The notes beneath the pieces were generated by a model. It ran no database searches. It saw nothing but the letters and a program-made list of their open reading frames with translations, and was not told where the DNA came from. Made by a program: the position numbers and the translations under genes. A stretch of 64,000 bases of DNA from JAJXWB01 sp037044955 (lineage in GTDB: Bacteria > Pseudomonadota > Alphaproteobacteria > Rhizobiales > Beijerinckiaceae). The DNA lies in contig JBAOHX010000004.1 in the NCBI GenBank assembly GCA_037044955.1, positions 536,285 to 600,284 of the forward strand, written 5' to 3'. Shown here piece by piece: positions 17,554-27,774 of the stretch. Positions within the stretch are counted from its first letter, which is position 1; every line of letters begins with the position of its first letter.

Positions 17554-18399
17554 TCACTCTGGATCGACGACGCGAAGTTGCGGTACGCCCTTGAAGATCG
17601 ATGGAAGCGCCAGTTTCACCAACGTGAAGCCGCAGCCGATGTAGCGTCCGGCGAGGCGCTTGGGATCGCCGATCACGCGCCAGAACCACTCCATGCCCGC
17701 GCGCTGCACCCATACCGGCGCGCGAACCGAATGGCCGGAGATGAAATCGAGGGCCGCGCCGACGCAGAGGAAGCCGATATCCGGGCAACGTCGGTGCAGA
17801 GCGTCCGCCAGAACCTCCTGCTTGGGCGCGCCGAGCGAAACGACGCAGACGCGCGCGCCGGATTTCGTCAGCCTTGCGCAGATGTCATCGACGACGGCCT
17901 CGTCGATTTCCGAAGGGATCTGCGGAGTTTCCGCGCCTGCAACGATCAGTCCGGGATAGCGGTCGCCAAGAATGCGCAGTCCCGCCGTCTGCGAGGCCGG
18001 GCTCGGGCCGATGAAATAGAGCGGCAGCCCATGCCGGGCGGCCTCGCGGCACATGGGTTCGAGCAGATCGGCGCCGGTCGTACGCTCCAGCGAAGGCGCC
18101 TTGCGGCGATCGGCCGAACCGGGCCGCGGCGCCTTGCGGCGATCCGGTCCGCGCGCAAGCCAGACGATCGGCCAGCCGTCGGCGGTTATGTAGTCGGCGC
18201 GGGCATAGGCGTCGCGAAACGGTCCGCTCTGGCCGAGCTTGACCATGTGATCGAGGTTTACGGTAAAGAAGGTGAAGCCTTTGCGGGCAAGCGCGCTGCC
18301 GATGATGGCGTCGAGCGCGCGGCGCATGTTGACCATGTTGACCCGAAGCTCGGAAGCCTCGGATCGGGTCGACTCACCGGCGAGTCCGGACAGACTCAT
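17554..18399 (-). CDS. WecG/TagA/CpsF family glycosyltransferase, 281 aa
   Basis: This is the ManNAc/glucuronosyl-type transferase family that adds an early sugar of the repeat unit to a polyprenyl-linked sugar. FFTVNLDHMVKL, TADGWPIVWLAR, RTTGADLLEPMC, VVSLGAPKQEV and CVGAALDFISG are the characteristic blocks. A loop between WLARG and the RTTGAD block contains an in-frame duplication of DRRKAP. The gene lies between the wza-like gene and a GT2 gene on the same strand. Confidence 0.87.
   Translation of the reverse strand: MSLSGLAGESTRSEASELRVNMVNMRRALDAIIGSALARKGFTFFTVNLDHMVKLGQSGPFRDAYARADYITADGWPIVWLARGPDRRKAPRPGSADRRKAPSLERTTGADLLEPMCREAARHGLPLYFIGPSPASQTAGLRILGDRYPGLIVAGAETPQIPSEIDEAVVDDICARLTKSGARVCVVSLGAPKQEVLADALHRRCPDIGFLCVGAALDFISGHSVRAPVWVQRAGMEWFWRVIGDPKRLAGRYIGCGFTLVKLALPSIFKGVPQLRVVDPE
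18095..18144. repeat. In-frame 33-base-spaced direct repeat inside the TagA-like gene
   Basis: The 17-base word GGCGCCTTGCGGCGATC occurs at 18095-18111 and again at 18128-18144, exactly 33 bases apart. In the protein this duplicates DRRKAP and lengthens a surface loop. It looks like a local slippage or duplication event. Confidence 0.85.
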
Positions 18400-18508
18400 G
18401 CACGCACTCCAGACGCATGACGCAAAGACACTCGTGACGTAAGGTAAAGGATGGCGGTAAAGGCGCGGTTAAGCCGCCACGGCCTTGAGCAAGCGCAAGA
18501 AAGGAATC

Positions 18509-19486
18509 TTAACGCGCGGGCGCCGACGAGGCTTCGCGATAGATCGGCTTGATCGGCGCAAGCGACAGCTTGCCGAGCGCGCCCGCAAACAGGTGCAGGT
18601 GATCGACGAACGCTTCGCGCCCGCGCGCGAATGCGAGAGGCGCACGAGCGACGAGCAGGACGAGCTGCGCGGCGGCTTTGGCGCGGATCGACCAGCGCGA
18701 AAGACGCGGATGCGCGCTGGCGTTGGCGACCGCCGCGGCGTAGGCCTGACCGCCCGCGAAAAAGCGACGGCGAAGATAGGCGGCGTCGCAGCGCTGTTCC
18801 GGAACGAATTCGCGCGCGCGCGCTTCCGGCAGCCAGGCGAAGCGCCGCCCTTCGCGCTGCATCCGGCAGACGAGGTCATAATCTTCGCCGCCGCCGTTGC
18901 CGAACGCGAGGTCGAACAAATGTCCGTCACGGGGCAGGGCGGCGCGGCGAAAGATCGAATTGTTGGTGGCGAGCGCGATGGCGCGCGTCTTCTCCGGGCC
19001 GAACGCGATCAATTCCGCGCCGCGCGGCGCGTCGAGAATGCGGGAGAAGAGTTGTCGCGCCTTGCCCGTCGCGCGCGCCGGCGCCTCGAAGAGCGGTTCG
19101 ACCGCGCCGAAGAAGGCGTCGTGAGAAAACTCCGCCAGCGCCCTCGCCACGGCGACGAGCCAGCCTCCGGCCAGTTCCTGGTCGTCGTCGAGAAAGGCGA
19201 TTGCGTCGCCACGACTTGCGGCGACGCCGGCGTTGCGCGCGACGGAAATGTTCGGCGGATGCGCCTCGATGAAACGAACGGGAAAAGGCGAAGTCGCGCC
19301 GAAAGCCTCGATGGCGCCGCGCGCCGAGCACTCGTCGGAATTGTCCACGACGATGATCTCGACGTCGAAATCGGCGGGCGCCGCCTGCGCGGCGAGGCTG
19401 TCGAGCGCCAGGCGCAGCAGGCGTTCGCGATGATACGTGCAGATGACGATCGATAGAGCGGGGTTTGAGGGCGCGCCAACGCTCAT
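18509..19486 (-). CDS. Family 2 glycosyltransferase, 325 aa
   Basis: Glycosyltransferase blocks are SIVICTYHRERLLRLALDSL, IIVVDNS and AIAFLDDDQELAGGW (DDD metal motif), with GGGEDYDLVCRMQREG in the acceptor half. The C-terminus has a basic hydrophobic helix that may rest on the membrane. The start ATG overlaps the stop of the upstream polymerase gene (ATGA), so the pair is translationally coupled. The specific sugar cannot be assigned. Confidence 0.85.
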   Translation of the reverse strand: MSVGAPSNPALSIVICTYHRERLLRLALDSLAAQAAPADFDVEIIVVDNSDECSARGAIEAFGATSPFPVRFIEAHPPNISVARNAGVAASRGDAIAFLDDDQELAGGWLVAVARALAEFSHDAFFGAVEPLFEAPARATGKARQLFSRILDAPRGAELIAFGPEKTRAIALATNNSIFRRAALPRDGHLFDLAFGNGGGEDYDLVCRMQREGRRFAWLPEARAREFVPEQRCDAAYLRRRFFAGGQAYAAAVANASAHPRLSRWSIRAKAAAQLVLLVARAPLAFARGREAFVDHLHLFAGALGKLSLAPIKPIYREASSAPAR

Positions 19487-20826
19487 CTCAGGCCTCCCGG
19501 CGCCTGCGAACCCAGATCGCGCGCGCGCGACAGCAGCAACATCGCGAAAACCGCGAAATTGCTGAAAATCTCGCCACGCATGAACAACGAGGCTTCGGTG
19601 AGATTGTGCAGCAGGAAGATACAGAGCAACGCCGCCAGGCCGCCGAGGAAGACGCGGGACTCGCGCCTGCCGGCGCCGAAGAGGGCGCGCGCCCCGCCGA
19701 AGGCGGCGCGCTGACCGACGAAGGCGGCCGCAAAGACCGTCATCGGCAGGCCGATGTGAAGCCAGAGTTCGAGATAGCCGTGATGCGCCTGGTTGATGAC
19801 GCCCGTATCGACAGAGGCGAGCCAACTGCCGGCTTCCGCGCGTATGAGCGGATCGTTCGCCAGTCCGACGTCCCAGTAGGCGCCGTAGCCGTAGCCGAGC
19901 CATGCGCGCTTTTCCGCATCGCGTCGGGCAAAGGCCCACAATTCCTCGCGGCCCGAATAGGACGTGTCGCCGATGAGCGCGGACACCGCCGAGCCGAACT
20001 CGAAATCGTAGAGCGCCAGCCATACGAGCGCCGCAGACAACAGCAGCGCGCCGACAAGACCTGCCGCCATGATGAAGGCCGCGCCGAGCTTCTCCGCCAT
20101 GGCCACGAACGCGACAGCCGCCACGCCGAGCAAGGCGAGGTTCATCGACGTGCGCGACTTGGTCGCGATCAGGAAGCCGAACGTCATCGCCATTGCGAGC
20201 AGCGCAAGGGCGACGCGGCGCCTGCCGGCGCCAACGAGCCAAGTGGCTCCGACGACCAGCGTGATGAGGGCGACGATGCCGGCGACGTTCTTCTGCGTGT
20301 AGATGCCCTTGACGCCGATGGGCGTGATGGCCTCGCCGGGCATCGCCATGGTTACGAGAATGTTAACGAAGACGATCGCCGTCAGCGTCAGGAACAATTG
20401 CGTGTGAAGGCGGCGCAGATCGGTGGCCCCGACCGCCACCGCGAATGAGATCGCCGTCAGCAGAAAGAAAAGCACGCTCCGCCGCAACGTCAGCGCCGGA
20501 AAGCTCGACCAGGCGACGCTGGCGATGCAGAAGCCCACGATGCAGACGAGGCCGATGTTTCGGCCGAGCGTCCGCAGCGCGACGTCGCGCGCCATCCATA
20601 TGACGGCGAGCGCAAGCCCGAACAGGGAAAACACGACGATGCGGTCGAGGATCGAGCCATCGGCGCGCTGGTCGACCGACCCGGTCTGCAACGGATGCGT
20701 GCCGATGAACGTCAGCAGCAGGAAGCCGATGAAGAGCGCGCTGGTTGCGCGATCCAGCCACGGCGTGGCGTCCGCCCGGGCAGGCGCCATCCGGTAGTGC
20801 AGGCTCAGCGCGTCGGTTGAACTCAT
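19483..20826 (-). CDS. O-antigen ligase/Wzy-type polymerase, 447 aa
   Basis: About ten to twelve hydrophobic segments run through the protein. A large periplasmic loop (roughly residues 280-350) contains WLGYGYGAYWDV and NQAHHGYLELWLHIG, the typical WaaL/Wzy signature with its HxGYLE motif. It polymerises lipid-linked repeat units in the periplasm. The stop overlaps the start of the following glycosyltransferase gene. The divergent GT2 gene starts 150 bases away, so both promoters lie in 20827-20976. Confidence 0.85.
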   Translation of the reverse strand: MSSTDALSLHYRMAPARADATPWLDRATSALFIGFLLLTFIGTHPLQTGSVDQRADGSILDRIVVFSLFGLALAVIWMARDVALRTLGRNIGLVCIVGFCIASVAWSSFPALTLRRSVLFFLLTAISFAVAVGATDLRRLHTQLFLTLTAIVFVNILVTMAMPGEAITPIGVKGIYTQKNVAGIVALITLVVGATWLVGAGRRRVALALLAMAMTFGFLIATKSRTSMNLALLGVAAVAFVAMAEKLGAAFIMAAGLVGALLLSAALVWLALYDFEFGSAVSALIGDTSYSGREELWAFARRDAEKRAWLGYGYGAYWDVGLANDPLIRAEAGSWLASVDTGVINQAHHGYLELWLHIGLPMTVFAAAFVGQRAAFGGARALFGAGRRESRVFLGGLAALLCIFLLHNLTEASLFMRGEIFSNFAVFAMLLLSRARDLGSQAPGGLR

Positions 20827-20976
20827 TCCGGTCGGATCGAAACGGCGCTGAACCGGATCGTAACGATCGGCTTAGCGGATTGGTTACGCTTGCCGCCTAC
20901 CTTTGCGGCACAAAGGTCAACATTCCCTTGCGCCGGCGGAGCAGTCTCCGCGCTGCGCGGCGTGCCGGAGCTCCGC

Positions 20977-21907
20977 ATGGAAACCGTTTCCATCGTCATC
21001 CCGACGTTGAACCGGCAGAAGAGTCTCCAGCGCGCCCTGAGCGAGCGTTCGCGCTCAGGCCGACCTCGACGGCGCGACGATCGAGATCGTCGTCGTCGAC
21101 AATTCCCGTGATGCGAGCGCGCGCGAGACGGTCGCCGCGCTCGACGTGGCCGGATGGCCCGTCCATTATCTCAGCGAGCCCGCGCCCGGCGTCGCCACGG
21201 CGCGGAACGCCGGCGTTCGCGCGGCGCAGGGCCGCTGGATCGCCTTTCTCGACGACGACGAGGAGGCGCGACCAGACTGGATCGCCGAAATGCTGCGCGT
21301 CGCGCGCGCGACGGGCGCGCAGGCGGTGTTCGGACCCGTGGAGGCGCGGGCCGACGATGCAGGCGAGATCGGCGGCTTTGCGCCGTATTTCTCGCGCGCG
21401 ATCGAGCGCGCCGACGGCGACGACATTACCGAACTCTCGGCCTATCTCGGCACCAACAATTCGATGTTCGAGCGCGCGCTCTGCCTGTCCGATGGCGCGC
21501 CGTTCGAGGAAAGCCTCAACGAAATCGGCGGCGAGGATTCGCTTCTTCTGGAACGACTGACGATGAAAGGGTTCCGCTTCGCCTGGGCTGCGCGCGCGGG
21601 CGTCGTCGAATGGGTGCCGCCGCGCAGGCTCGATTGGGCCTATGTATGCAAGCGCAAGTTCCTCAGCGGCCAGATCCGCGTGTTCGTGCAGCGCATGGCC
21701 GAACCCGGCCGCGCCTGGCGCATCGCCTTCTGGATGGTCGTCGGTCTCCTGCAATTCGTTTCGGCGGGCGCCGCGTCCGTGCTGTTTCGTCCCTTCGATC
21801 GCTCGCGCGCGCAACGCGCGTCCGCCACCGCTTACGGCGGCCTCGGCAAGGTCCTCTGGACGCCGCGGTTTCGGCCGACCCTCTACGGCTCGGGCCTGAT
21901 TTCCTGA
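20977..21907 (+). CDS. Family 2 glycosyltransferase, 309 aa after one-base correction
   Basis: The N-terminus METVSIVIPTLNRQKSLQRA is in one frame and the rest in another (IEIVVVDNSRDASA, IAFLDDDEEARPDW, GGEDSLLLERLTMKG). Dropping one base near 21040 joins them as LQRALASVRAQADLDGATIE. The second half carries the DDD metal motif and a C-terminal membrane-associated helix (FWMVVGLLQFVSAGAASVLF). The stop TGA overlaps the ATG of the GH44 gene by one base, linking glycosyltransferase and glucanase in one transcript. Confidence 0.78.
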
Positions 21908-23542
21908 TGTCTCGATCGCGCCCGAACCGCCGCGATTTGTTGGCGGGCGGGCTCGCTCTCGCCGCAGCCAACGCAATGCCGTCGGCCTTGCGCGCCGCCG
22001 AGCCGGTGCAGGCGACGTTGCGGGTCGACAGGCCGGGCGCCGGGATCAGTCCTCTCGTCTTCGGCTCGAACGAGATTGGCGCGATGGATGGCGGGCAGGT
22101 CTCGTCCGTTCTCGATCGTCGCGCCGGCGTGACGGCGCGGCGTTTCGGCGGCGATCTGACGACGACCTACAATTGGGTCAACAACGCCTGCAACGCCGGC
22201 AAGAACCACAATCAGGCAAACGGCGACTTCCTGCTCGAAGCGCTTCGCATCCCCGGAAGCGAGCGGAACCGTCCGGCGGTCGTCATCGAGGCCATGCACG
22301 AGGCCTCGCTGGACATGGGCGCGCGCAGCCTCGTCACGATGCCGCTTTCTCCGTTCGTGGCGGCGGACATGGATGGCGCCGTGTCCCGGCAGGAGGCGGC
22401 GCCGTCGCGACGCTTCACGCCGACGAATTGGGCGCTCGGCGCAAACGCGCGCGCGCCGATCGATGCGAGGGTTTGCGACCTTCCGCAACTCTTGAGCCGT
22501 CTCGTGGACCAATATGGCGACGCGAATTCGTCGCGCGGCGTCTTCGCCTACGCGCTCGACAACGAGCCGGCGCTCTGGGCGCAAAACCATCCGCGCGTTT
22601 CTCCCTCGCGCATGTCGATCAGCGCCTTCATCGCGCGTTCCATCGCCGCGGCGCGCGCGATCAAGACCATCGATCCGTCAGCCAAGGTCTTCGGTCCTTC
22701 GAGCTGGGGCGCGACGGAAATGGCCAATTTCCAGAACGCGCCGGATTGGTCGGCGCATGCGCGCTATGGAAATTTCCTGGCGCTCTATCTCGACGCCTTT
22801 CGCCGGGCGTCGGAACAGGACGGCCGCCGGCTTCTCGACGCGCTGGATGTGCACTGGTACCCGTTCGCGAATGGGGGACAGCTTTTCCGCACCGACACGG
22901 AGGCGCTCGATTCGGTTCGCCTCGATGCGCCGCGCTCGTTGACGGAAGACGGATTCAGGGAGGAGTCCTGGGTTTCGCGGGCGCTCGGCCGGGGCGATGG
23001 AGAAGGCCTCGGCCTGCCTGTGCTGCCGAGCCTGCAGCGCATCATCGCGCGCAATTTTCCGGATACGAAGCTCGCGATCAGCGAGTTCAACTACGGCCTC
23101 GGCAGGCGCATTCCATCGGCCCTTGCTTTGGCCGACGCGCTCGGACGCTATGCGACGAGCGGCGTCTACCTGGCGACGCATTGGGGCAGCCTGGACCACC
23201 TCCTCGCCGAATCCTATCGTTTGTATCGAGCAAGCGATGCGCGCGGCGGTATGTTCGGCGGCCGCGCAATGCAGATCGAGCATAGCGCGCAGGGCGCGCT
23301 GTCGGCCTTCGCGGCGGAGGACAATTCGGCTTTGCGGATCGTTCTCATCAACAAGACGCATCGCGAGGTCGCGCTGGATCTGGCCCTGACGGACGCGCGG
23401 CCTCGCGAATTTCGGCAGACGCTGGGTTTCGACGAGGCGCGCCCGATCGTCGGCGAGCGAGCGGAGACGCCACTGAATATTGCGGGAGGTTGCAGGCTCG
23501 TCGCGCCGGCGCTTTCGGCGCGGCGCTATCTCTTTCGCCTGA
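21907..23542 (+). CDS. Glycoside hydrolase family 44-like beta-glucanase, Tat-exported, 544 aa after one-base correction
   Basis: A twin-arginine signal (NRRDLLAGGLALAAANAM) is followed by GH44 landmarks: SPLVFGSNEIGAMDGG, NWVNNACNAG, YALDNEPALWAQNHPRV (acid/base Glu), DVHWYP and LAISEFNYG (nucleophile Glu). GH44 enzymes are endo-beta-1,4-glucanases or xyloglucanases. The frame as given runs through the natural end. Removing one C at 23538-23539 gives a stop at 23540-23542 after RRYLFR. Its place in the locus suggests trimming or release of a beta-1,4-linked exopolysaccharide. The family call is strong; the exact substrate is inferred. Confidence 0.8.
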
Positions 23543-24513
23543 GGCAGCGAGCGCTCGAGCCCGTCGCGCATCGAAACCGACGGCGAAAAGCCGAGCATGG
23601 TCCGCGCGGCGCCGGTATCGTAGTGCGCCTTGCGCGCGAACAGGGCGAGTTCGCCTGCTGCGGGAACGAGCGCCTGCTTTTCAAATCCGGGCAGACCTAC
23701 GCGGCGCCAGACTTTCGCGGCCAGCGCCAGCGGGGCGCGTCGCGCCAGCGTCGCCGCATCGAGCGAGGGCAGGGCGGGCGCGCCGAGCGCCGACGCCAGC
23801 GCGGCAAAGTAAGCGTTCCAGCTTGGGGTCTCGGCCCCCACCGCATTCAGCGTGACGACTCGTGGTAACGCCGTGCGCGCATCCTCGCTCAGGCGACGCG
23901 TCGCGCGCGTGACGAGGTCGGCGAGATCGTCGATGTGGATGAGCGCCGCCACGCCATTGCCGGCTACGCCGAAATCGCCCCAAACGCCCGCGCCTATCCT
24001 TTGCGCGAGCCGGTCGATCCAGTAGCGGCTGCCCTGGCCATAGACGATGCCCGGACGCAGGACGATGGCGCGACGGTCGGGATGCGCCGGATCCTCGGCC
24101 CATGCGCGCACCTGTCGTTCGCAGGCGATCTTGCCGGATGCGTAGGCGTCCAGCGCGCCGACGGCCTCGTCGCTCTCGACCACGCGCCCCTCGCGCGCGC
24201 CATAGACCGCGATCGAACTGAAATAGACCAGGCTGTTCGCGCCGCTCCCGGTCATCGCTTTCAGCAGGGTGGCGCATTGACGCGGCATGGCCGCGACGTC
24301 GCCATAGGCCGTGTGCACGACGAGGCCGACGCCCGACAGTGCGTCGCGAACCTGCGCCGCGTTGTCGAGATCGCAGGCGACCGCGGGCGGCGGGGCGGAA
24401 TTGCGCAGGCCGGAGATCGCCGAGAATCCAGACCTGCCGAGAGCCGCAACGATCGCGGCGCCGATGAAGCCGCGCGCGCCGGTGACGAGGACCTTGTGCG
24501 ACATTTCGGTCAT
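23526..24513 (-). CDS. NAD-dependent epimerase/dehydratase (extended SDR), 328 aa after one-base correction
   Basis: The Rossmann motif VLVTGARGFIGAAI, the VYFSSIAVYG segment and the proximal active-site pair in DAYASGKIACE (Y-x3-K) identify a nucleotide-sugar epimerase or dehydratase of the WcaG/GalE type. The frame as given runs on antisense to the GH44 gene. The same one-base correction that ends GH44 yields a stop here at 23526-23528, after ERSLPQRKR. The start (ATG 24513, or 24504) overlaps the stop of the flippase gene by four bases. Confidence 0.82.
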
Positions 24514-25991
24514 TGCGCGGCCGGTCGTCCTGTCGTGATGCGTGAGGCAGGCAGATGGGACAGCAAGAACGCCGCCTGCCGCCGCGCGAACAGGGCAAGC
24601 AGCGCCAGATAGATCGCTACGCCGCCGGAAATCAGGATGACGAGCTGCGCGATCGGGCGCTGCGTGACGACGAGTTTGTCGAGCAACGCGACCGCCACGC
24701 CCATGCCGGCCGCCAGCAGCCACGCCGGCGCCAGCGCTGCGAGGCGCTCGCGGCGAGGCCAGTCGAATCCCCTGAGCGGCAGGCAGACGGCGAAGAATGC
24801 GCGAATGGAATCGCTGGCGATGCGGGACATGCCGACGCTGATCGGCCCGAGCCAGGCAAAGCCGACCAGAACGACGATGCTGGCCGCCAGGCCGATGACC
24901 AGCGAATAGAAGCTGAACTCGGGGCGAGCCTGGGAGGAGAACGCGGTGAAGAACAGGCCCGCCGGCACGCCGATGGCGCTGGCGATCGAGAGGCAGACGG
25001 CGATAACGACGGCGTCGTCCCAGCCGGGCCCGGCGACCAGGGGCAGCAGCGTCGGCGCCACAGCCGCTATGCCGGCGAAGACCGGCGTCGTCAGAAGCGC
25101 CGATTGTGAAACGACCTCGCCGCCGAGCTTTCGCAGCATCGACAGATCGCGACCCGCGCGCGCGAAGAAGGTGAACGCGAGATTGTGGCCCGTCGCAATG
25201 ATCGCGCCGCGGATCGGCTCGATCAGGCGCATGGCCATGTTGACCTGGCCGAGCATCGCGGTGCCATAGAAGATCTGCACGAGGTTGTTGAACGCCAGAT
25301 ATGTGAGCGTATCCGTCAGCCGCGAGAGAAACGACATGCCGGCGAAGCGTCCGAGATCGCCGATGTGAGCGGACGACCAGGTGGGCGTGATGAGGAAGCC
25401 GATGCGCGCCTGCAGAATGAGCGCGCGCGCGACGACGACGAGGAGCCGCTGCGCGACGAGGGCCCACAATCCGTAGCCCATGAATGCGAGACATAGCGCC
25501 AGGCCGATGCCGACCACATGGCCGAACATCGTCGCATAGGCGACTTCGTTGAATTTTCTCAGCCGTCGGGCGAGCGCCGTCAGAATGTCGGAATGTCCGC
25601 TGAAGAAGATCGAGGACATTGCAACAGGCAAAAGCGTGGCGATCTCCGGTTCGCCATAGAAGTCCGCGAGAAGCCGGCCCGCGGCGACCGAGAACGCGAG
25701 GATGACGAGGCCGATCAGCCAGGAGGCGCCGAGCGCCGCGCGCAAGTGCGTCACGCGCAGATGCCGGCGTTGCGTCAACGCCTCCTCGAAAGGCGCGCCG
25801 ACGAAGATGGCGGCGACGGTGACGATCGTCAGCACCAGCGCGGTGACGCCGAAGTCGCGCGGCTCCAGCAGGCGCGAGAACACGATCGTGCTGCCGGTCA
25901 TCAGCGCGAGGCGCGAGACGGCGTCCAGGCCGGCCCAGCCGAGCCAGCTCATGATGCGGGATTTCGAGGCTTTGCGACCGGGCTTGGTCAT
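24510..25991 (-). CDS. wzx: Oligosaccharide flippase (Wzx/MOP family), 493 aa
   Basis: Twelve to fourteen transmembrane helices and the polysaccharide-synthase N-terminus (SWLGWAGLDAVSRLALMTGS, VFSRLLEPRDFGVTALVLTI) place it in the MOP superfamily (PST/Wzx). It flips undecaprenyl-linked repeat units to the periplasm for the Wzy polymerase. It follows the wzc-like gene by 16 bases and overlaps the epimerase gene, so all three form one operon. Confidence 0.87.
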   Translation of the reverse strand: MTKPGRKASKSRIMSWLGWAGLDAVSRLALMTGSTIVFSRLLEPRDFGVTALVLTIVTVAAIFVGAPFEEALTQRRHLRVTHLRAALGASWLIGLVILAFSVAAGRLLADFYGEPEIATLLPVAMSSIFFSGHSDILTALARRLRKFNEVAYATMFGHVVGIGLALCLAFMGYGLWALVAQRLLVVVARALILQARIGFLITPTWSSAHIGDLGRFAGMSFLSRLTDTLTYLAFNNLVQIFYGTAMLGQVNMAMRLIEPIRGAIIATGHNLAFTFFARAGRDLSMLRKLGGEVVSQSALLTTPVFAGIAAVAPTLLPLVAGPGWDDAVVIAVCLSIASAIGVPAGLFFTAFSSQARPEFSFYSLVIGLAASIVVLVGFAWLGPISVGMSRIASDSIRAFFAVCLPLRGFDWPRRERLAALAPAWLLAAGMGVAVALLDKLVVTQRPIAQLVILISGGVAIYLALLALFARRQAAFLLSHLPASRITTGRPAAQ

Positions 25992-26007
25992 GGCGCGATG
26001 AGCCGCC

Positions 26008-27485
26008 TCAGCCGAACCGATAGCGCACGGGCACTTCGATCGGCATGTAGGATTGCGGCAGCGGCCGGTTCGCCGGCGCCGAAGCCACGCCGCCCGTGCG
26101 CAGGAGGCCGATCAGCGTGGTGGCGGCCAGGATGGCGAAGCCGAAGATGAGCCCGAGGAACATGCCGAGGCCGCCGAAGATCGCCATCTTCGGCGCAAGG
26201 CGCTGGGGTTCGGGCGCGCGCGCCATCGAGACGATGCGCAGATTGCCCGTGTCGATGCGGCCGAATTCCTTGGCCTCGCGCGAGCGCGTCTCGAAGGATT
26301 CGAGCAGCTTGCGATTGGCGTCCACTTCCTGCGCGATCTCGCGCAGCTCGATTTCCGATTGCCGGGCCTGCGTCACCTTGGTCGAGAGGCTCGGCGACCG
26401 TGGCGGCGAGGATCTGCTGTTCGCCGCGCGCGCGCGAAACGTCGGCGCGGGCGGCGAAGCGGATGGCGCGCATTTCCGCCGAGATCGCGCGGTCGAGCTG
26501 CGAGAGCGCGGAGCGGGCCGCCACGAGCGATGGGTGACGCGCGCCGACCCGGGCGGCAAGCGGCGCGATCTCGACGAGCGTCTTGTTGCGCTGATCGAGA
26601 AGCTGCGAGAGCGCGCGCGTATCGGCCTCGGCGCCCAGGGCGCCGAGCGCTGTCGGGCTCTGCGCCGCCGTCTCTATCTGCTTCTGCTTGGCGGTGGCGC
26701 GGTCGAACTTGATTTGCGAATCGTTGAGCGCCGTCGTCGCGGCGGCAAGCTGCTGCTCGACGAGAAGGCGGTCTCCGACGCGAATGAGATTCTTGTCGCG
26801 GCGATACCGTTCGGCCTTGGCTTCCGACTGCGCGAGCAGTTCGCGCAGCGTCTGAAGGCGACCCGACAGGTCGGTCGTCAGTCGCGCGGCCGCATCGTTG
26901 CGGGTCGCCGCGTCTTCCTCGAGATAGGCGGCGACGACGCCGCTGGCGCGGCGCGCCGCGATCTCCGGCGTCGGGCCGCTCATCGAGACGTCGACGACGA
27001 AGCTGCGTTCGGCGCGCTTGACGACGAGCGCGCGACGCAGCAGGGCGAGCGTGGCGTCCCAGTCGCCCCTCGCGTCGGTTTTCGGGCACTTGCCGGCAAG
27101 GCCATAAGCGTCGGGGTCGGCTTTGCCGGCTGTCGATGCAGGCTGTCTGCACGAGACGGGAGAGCACGCGTTCGGATTGCAGCACGCCCATCTGGCTTTC
27201 GACGAAATTGATCGCCGCGTTTGCGTCGTAATTGCCGATCGTCAGGTCGTTGTTGAACAGCTTGAAGCCGCGTGGATCGAACAGGAGCTGCGTGCTCGAC
27301 TCGTATTTCGCCGGCAGCGCGTACTTGCCGGCCAGACCTACGGTGGCGCCGACGAGCGCGGAGGCGACGAGCAGCCAGGGACGCGCGCGGACGAGATCGA
27401 AGAAACGGGCGAGCGTCGGCCCCCACGGGCCGCCCGCGCCGCTCCCCGACCAGTCTGACTGGCCTATCCGCGAATAATACGTCAT
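26008..27485 (-). CDS. Wzz/Wzc-type polysaccharide copolymerase lacking kinase domain, 491 aa after two corrections
   Basis: A GumC/ExoP-N-like membrane protein controlling chain length and export. The first membrane helix is at about 30-50 (LVRARPWLLVASALVGATVG), followed by the Wzz domain (YESSTQLLFDPRG), a long periplasmic coiled coil (about 180-400), and a second helix (MFLGLIFGFAILAATTLIGLL). It ends IEVPVRYRFG with no Walker motifs or tyrosine cluster, so there is no BY-kinase part. Frame slips near 27122-27124 (AAA run) and near 26392 are each fixed by dropping one base. It heads the operon with wzx and the epimerase. Confidence 0.82.
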
Positions 27486-27774
27486 GGGCGCACATGCCTG
27501 TTGATCATACGGTTGACCTTACGGCTGCGCCGACCACGCAACATTTAATAAAATTGCGGAAGTCGCAGACATGGTTATGTCGGCGTAAAGATCCGGGCCG
27601 CGGCGGCGCAGCCGCTCGAAAGCGGGATTGGCCGAAGTTCCGGGCTTATTCGCGGCGAAACGGCAAGTCGGAGCGGCAGGCCTTGTCCGCCCGCGGGCAT
27701 TTTGCGGGGCATGGTTTACGCTTCGATAATTTCCGCGGGGCGGATCGGGTCGCAAGTCCGGCGGCGGTCGTCGC

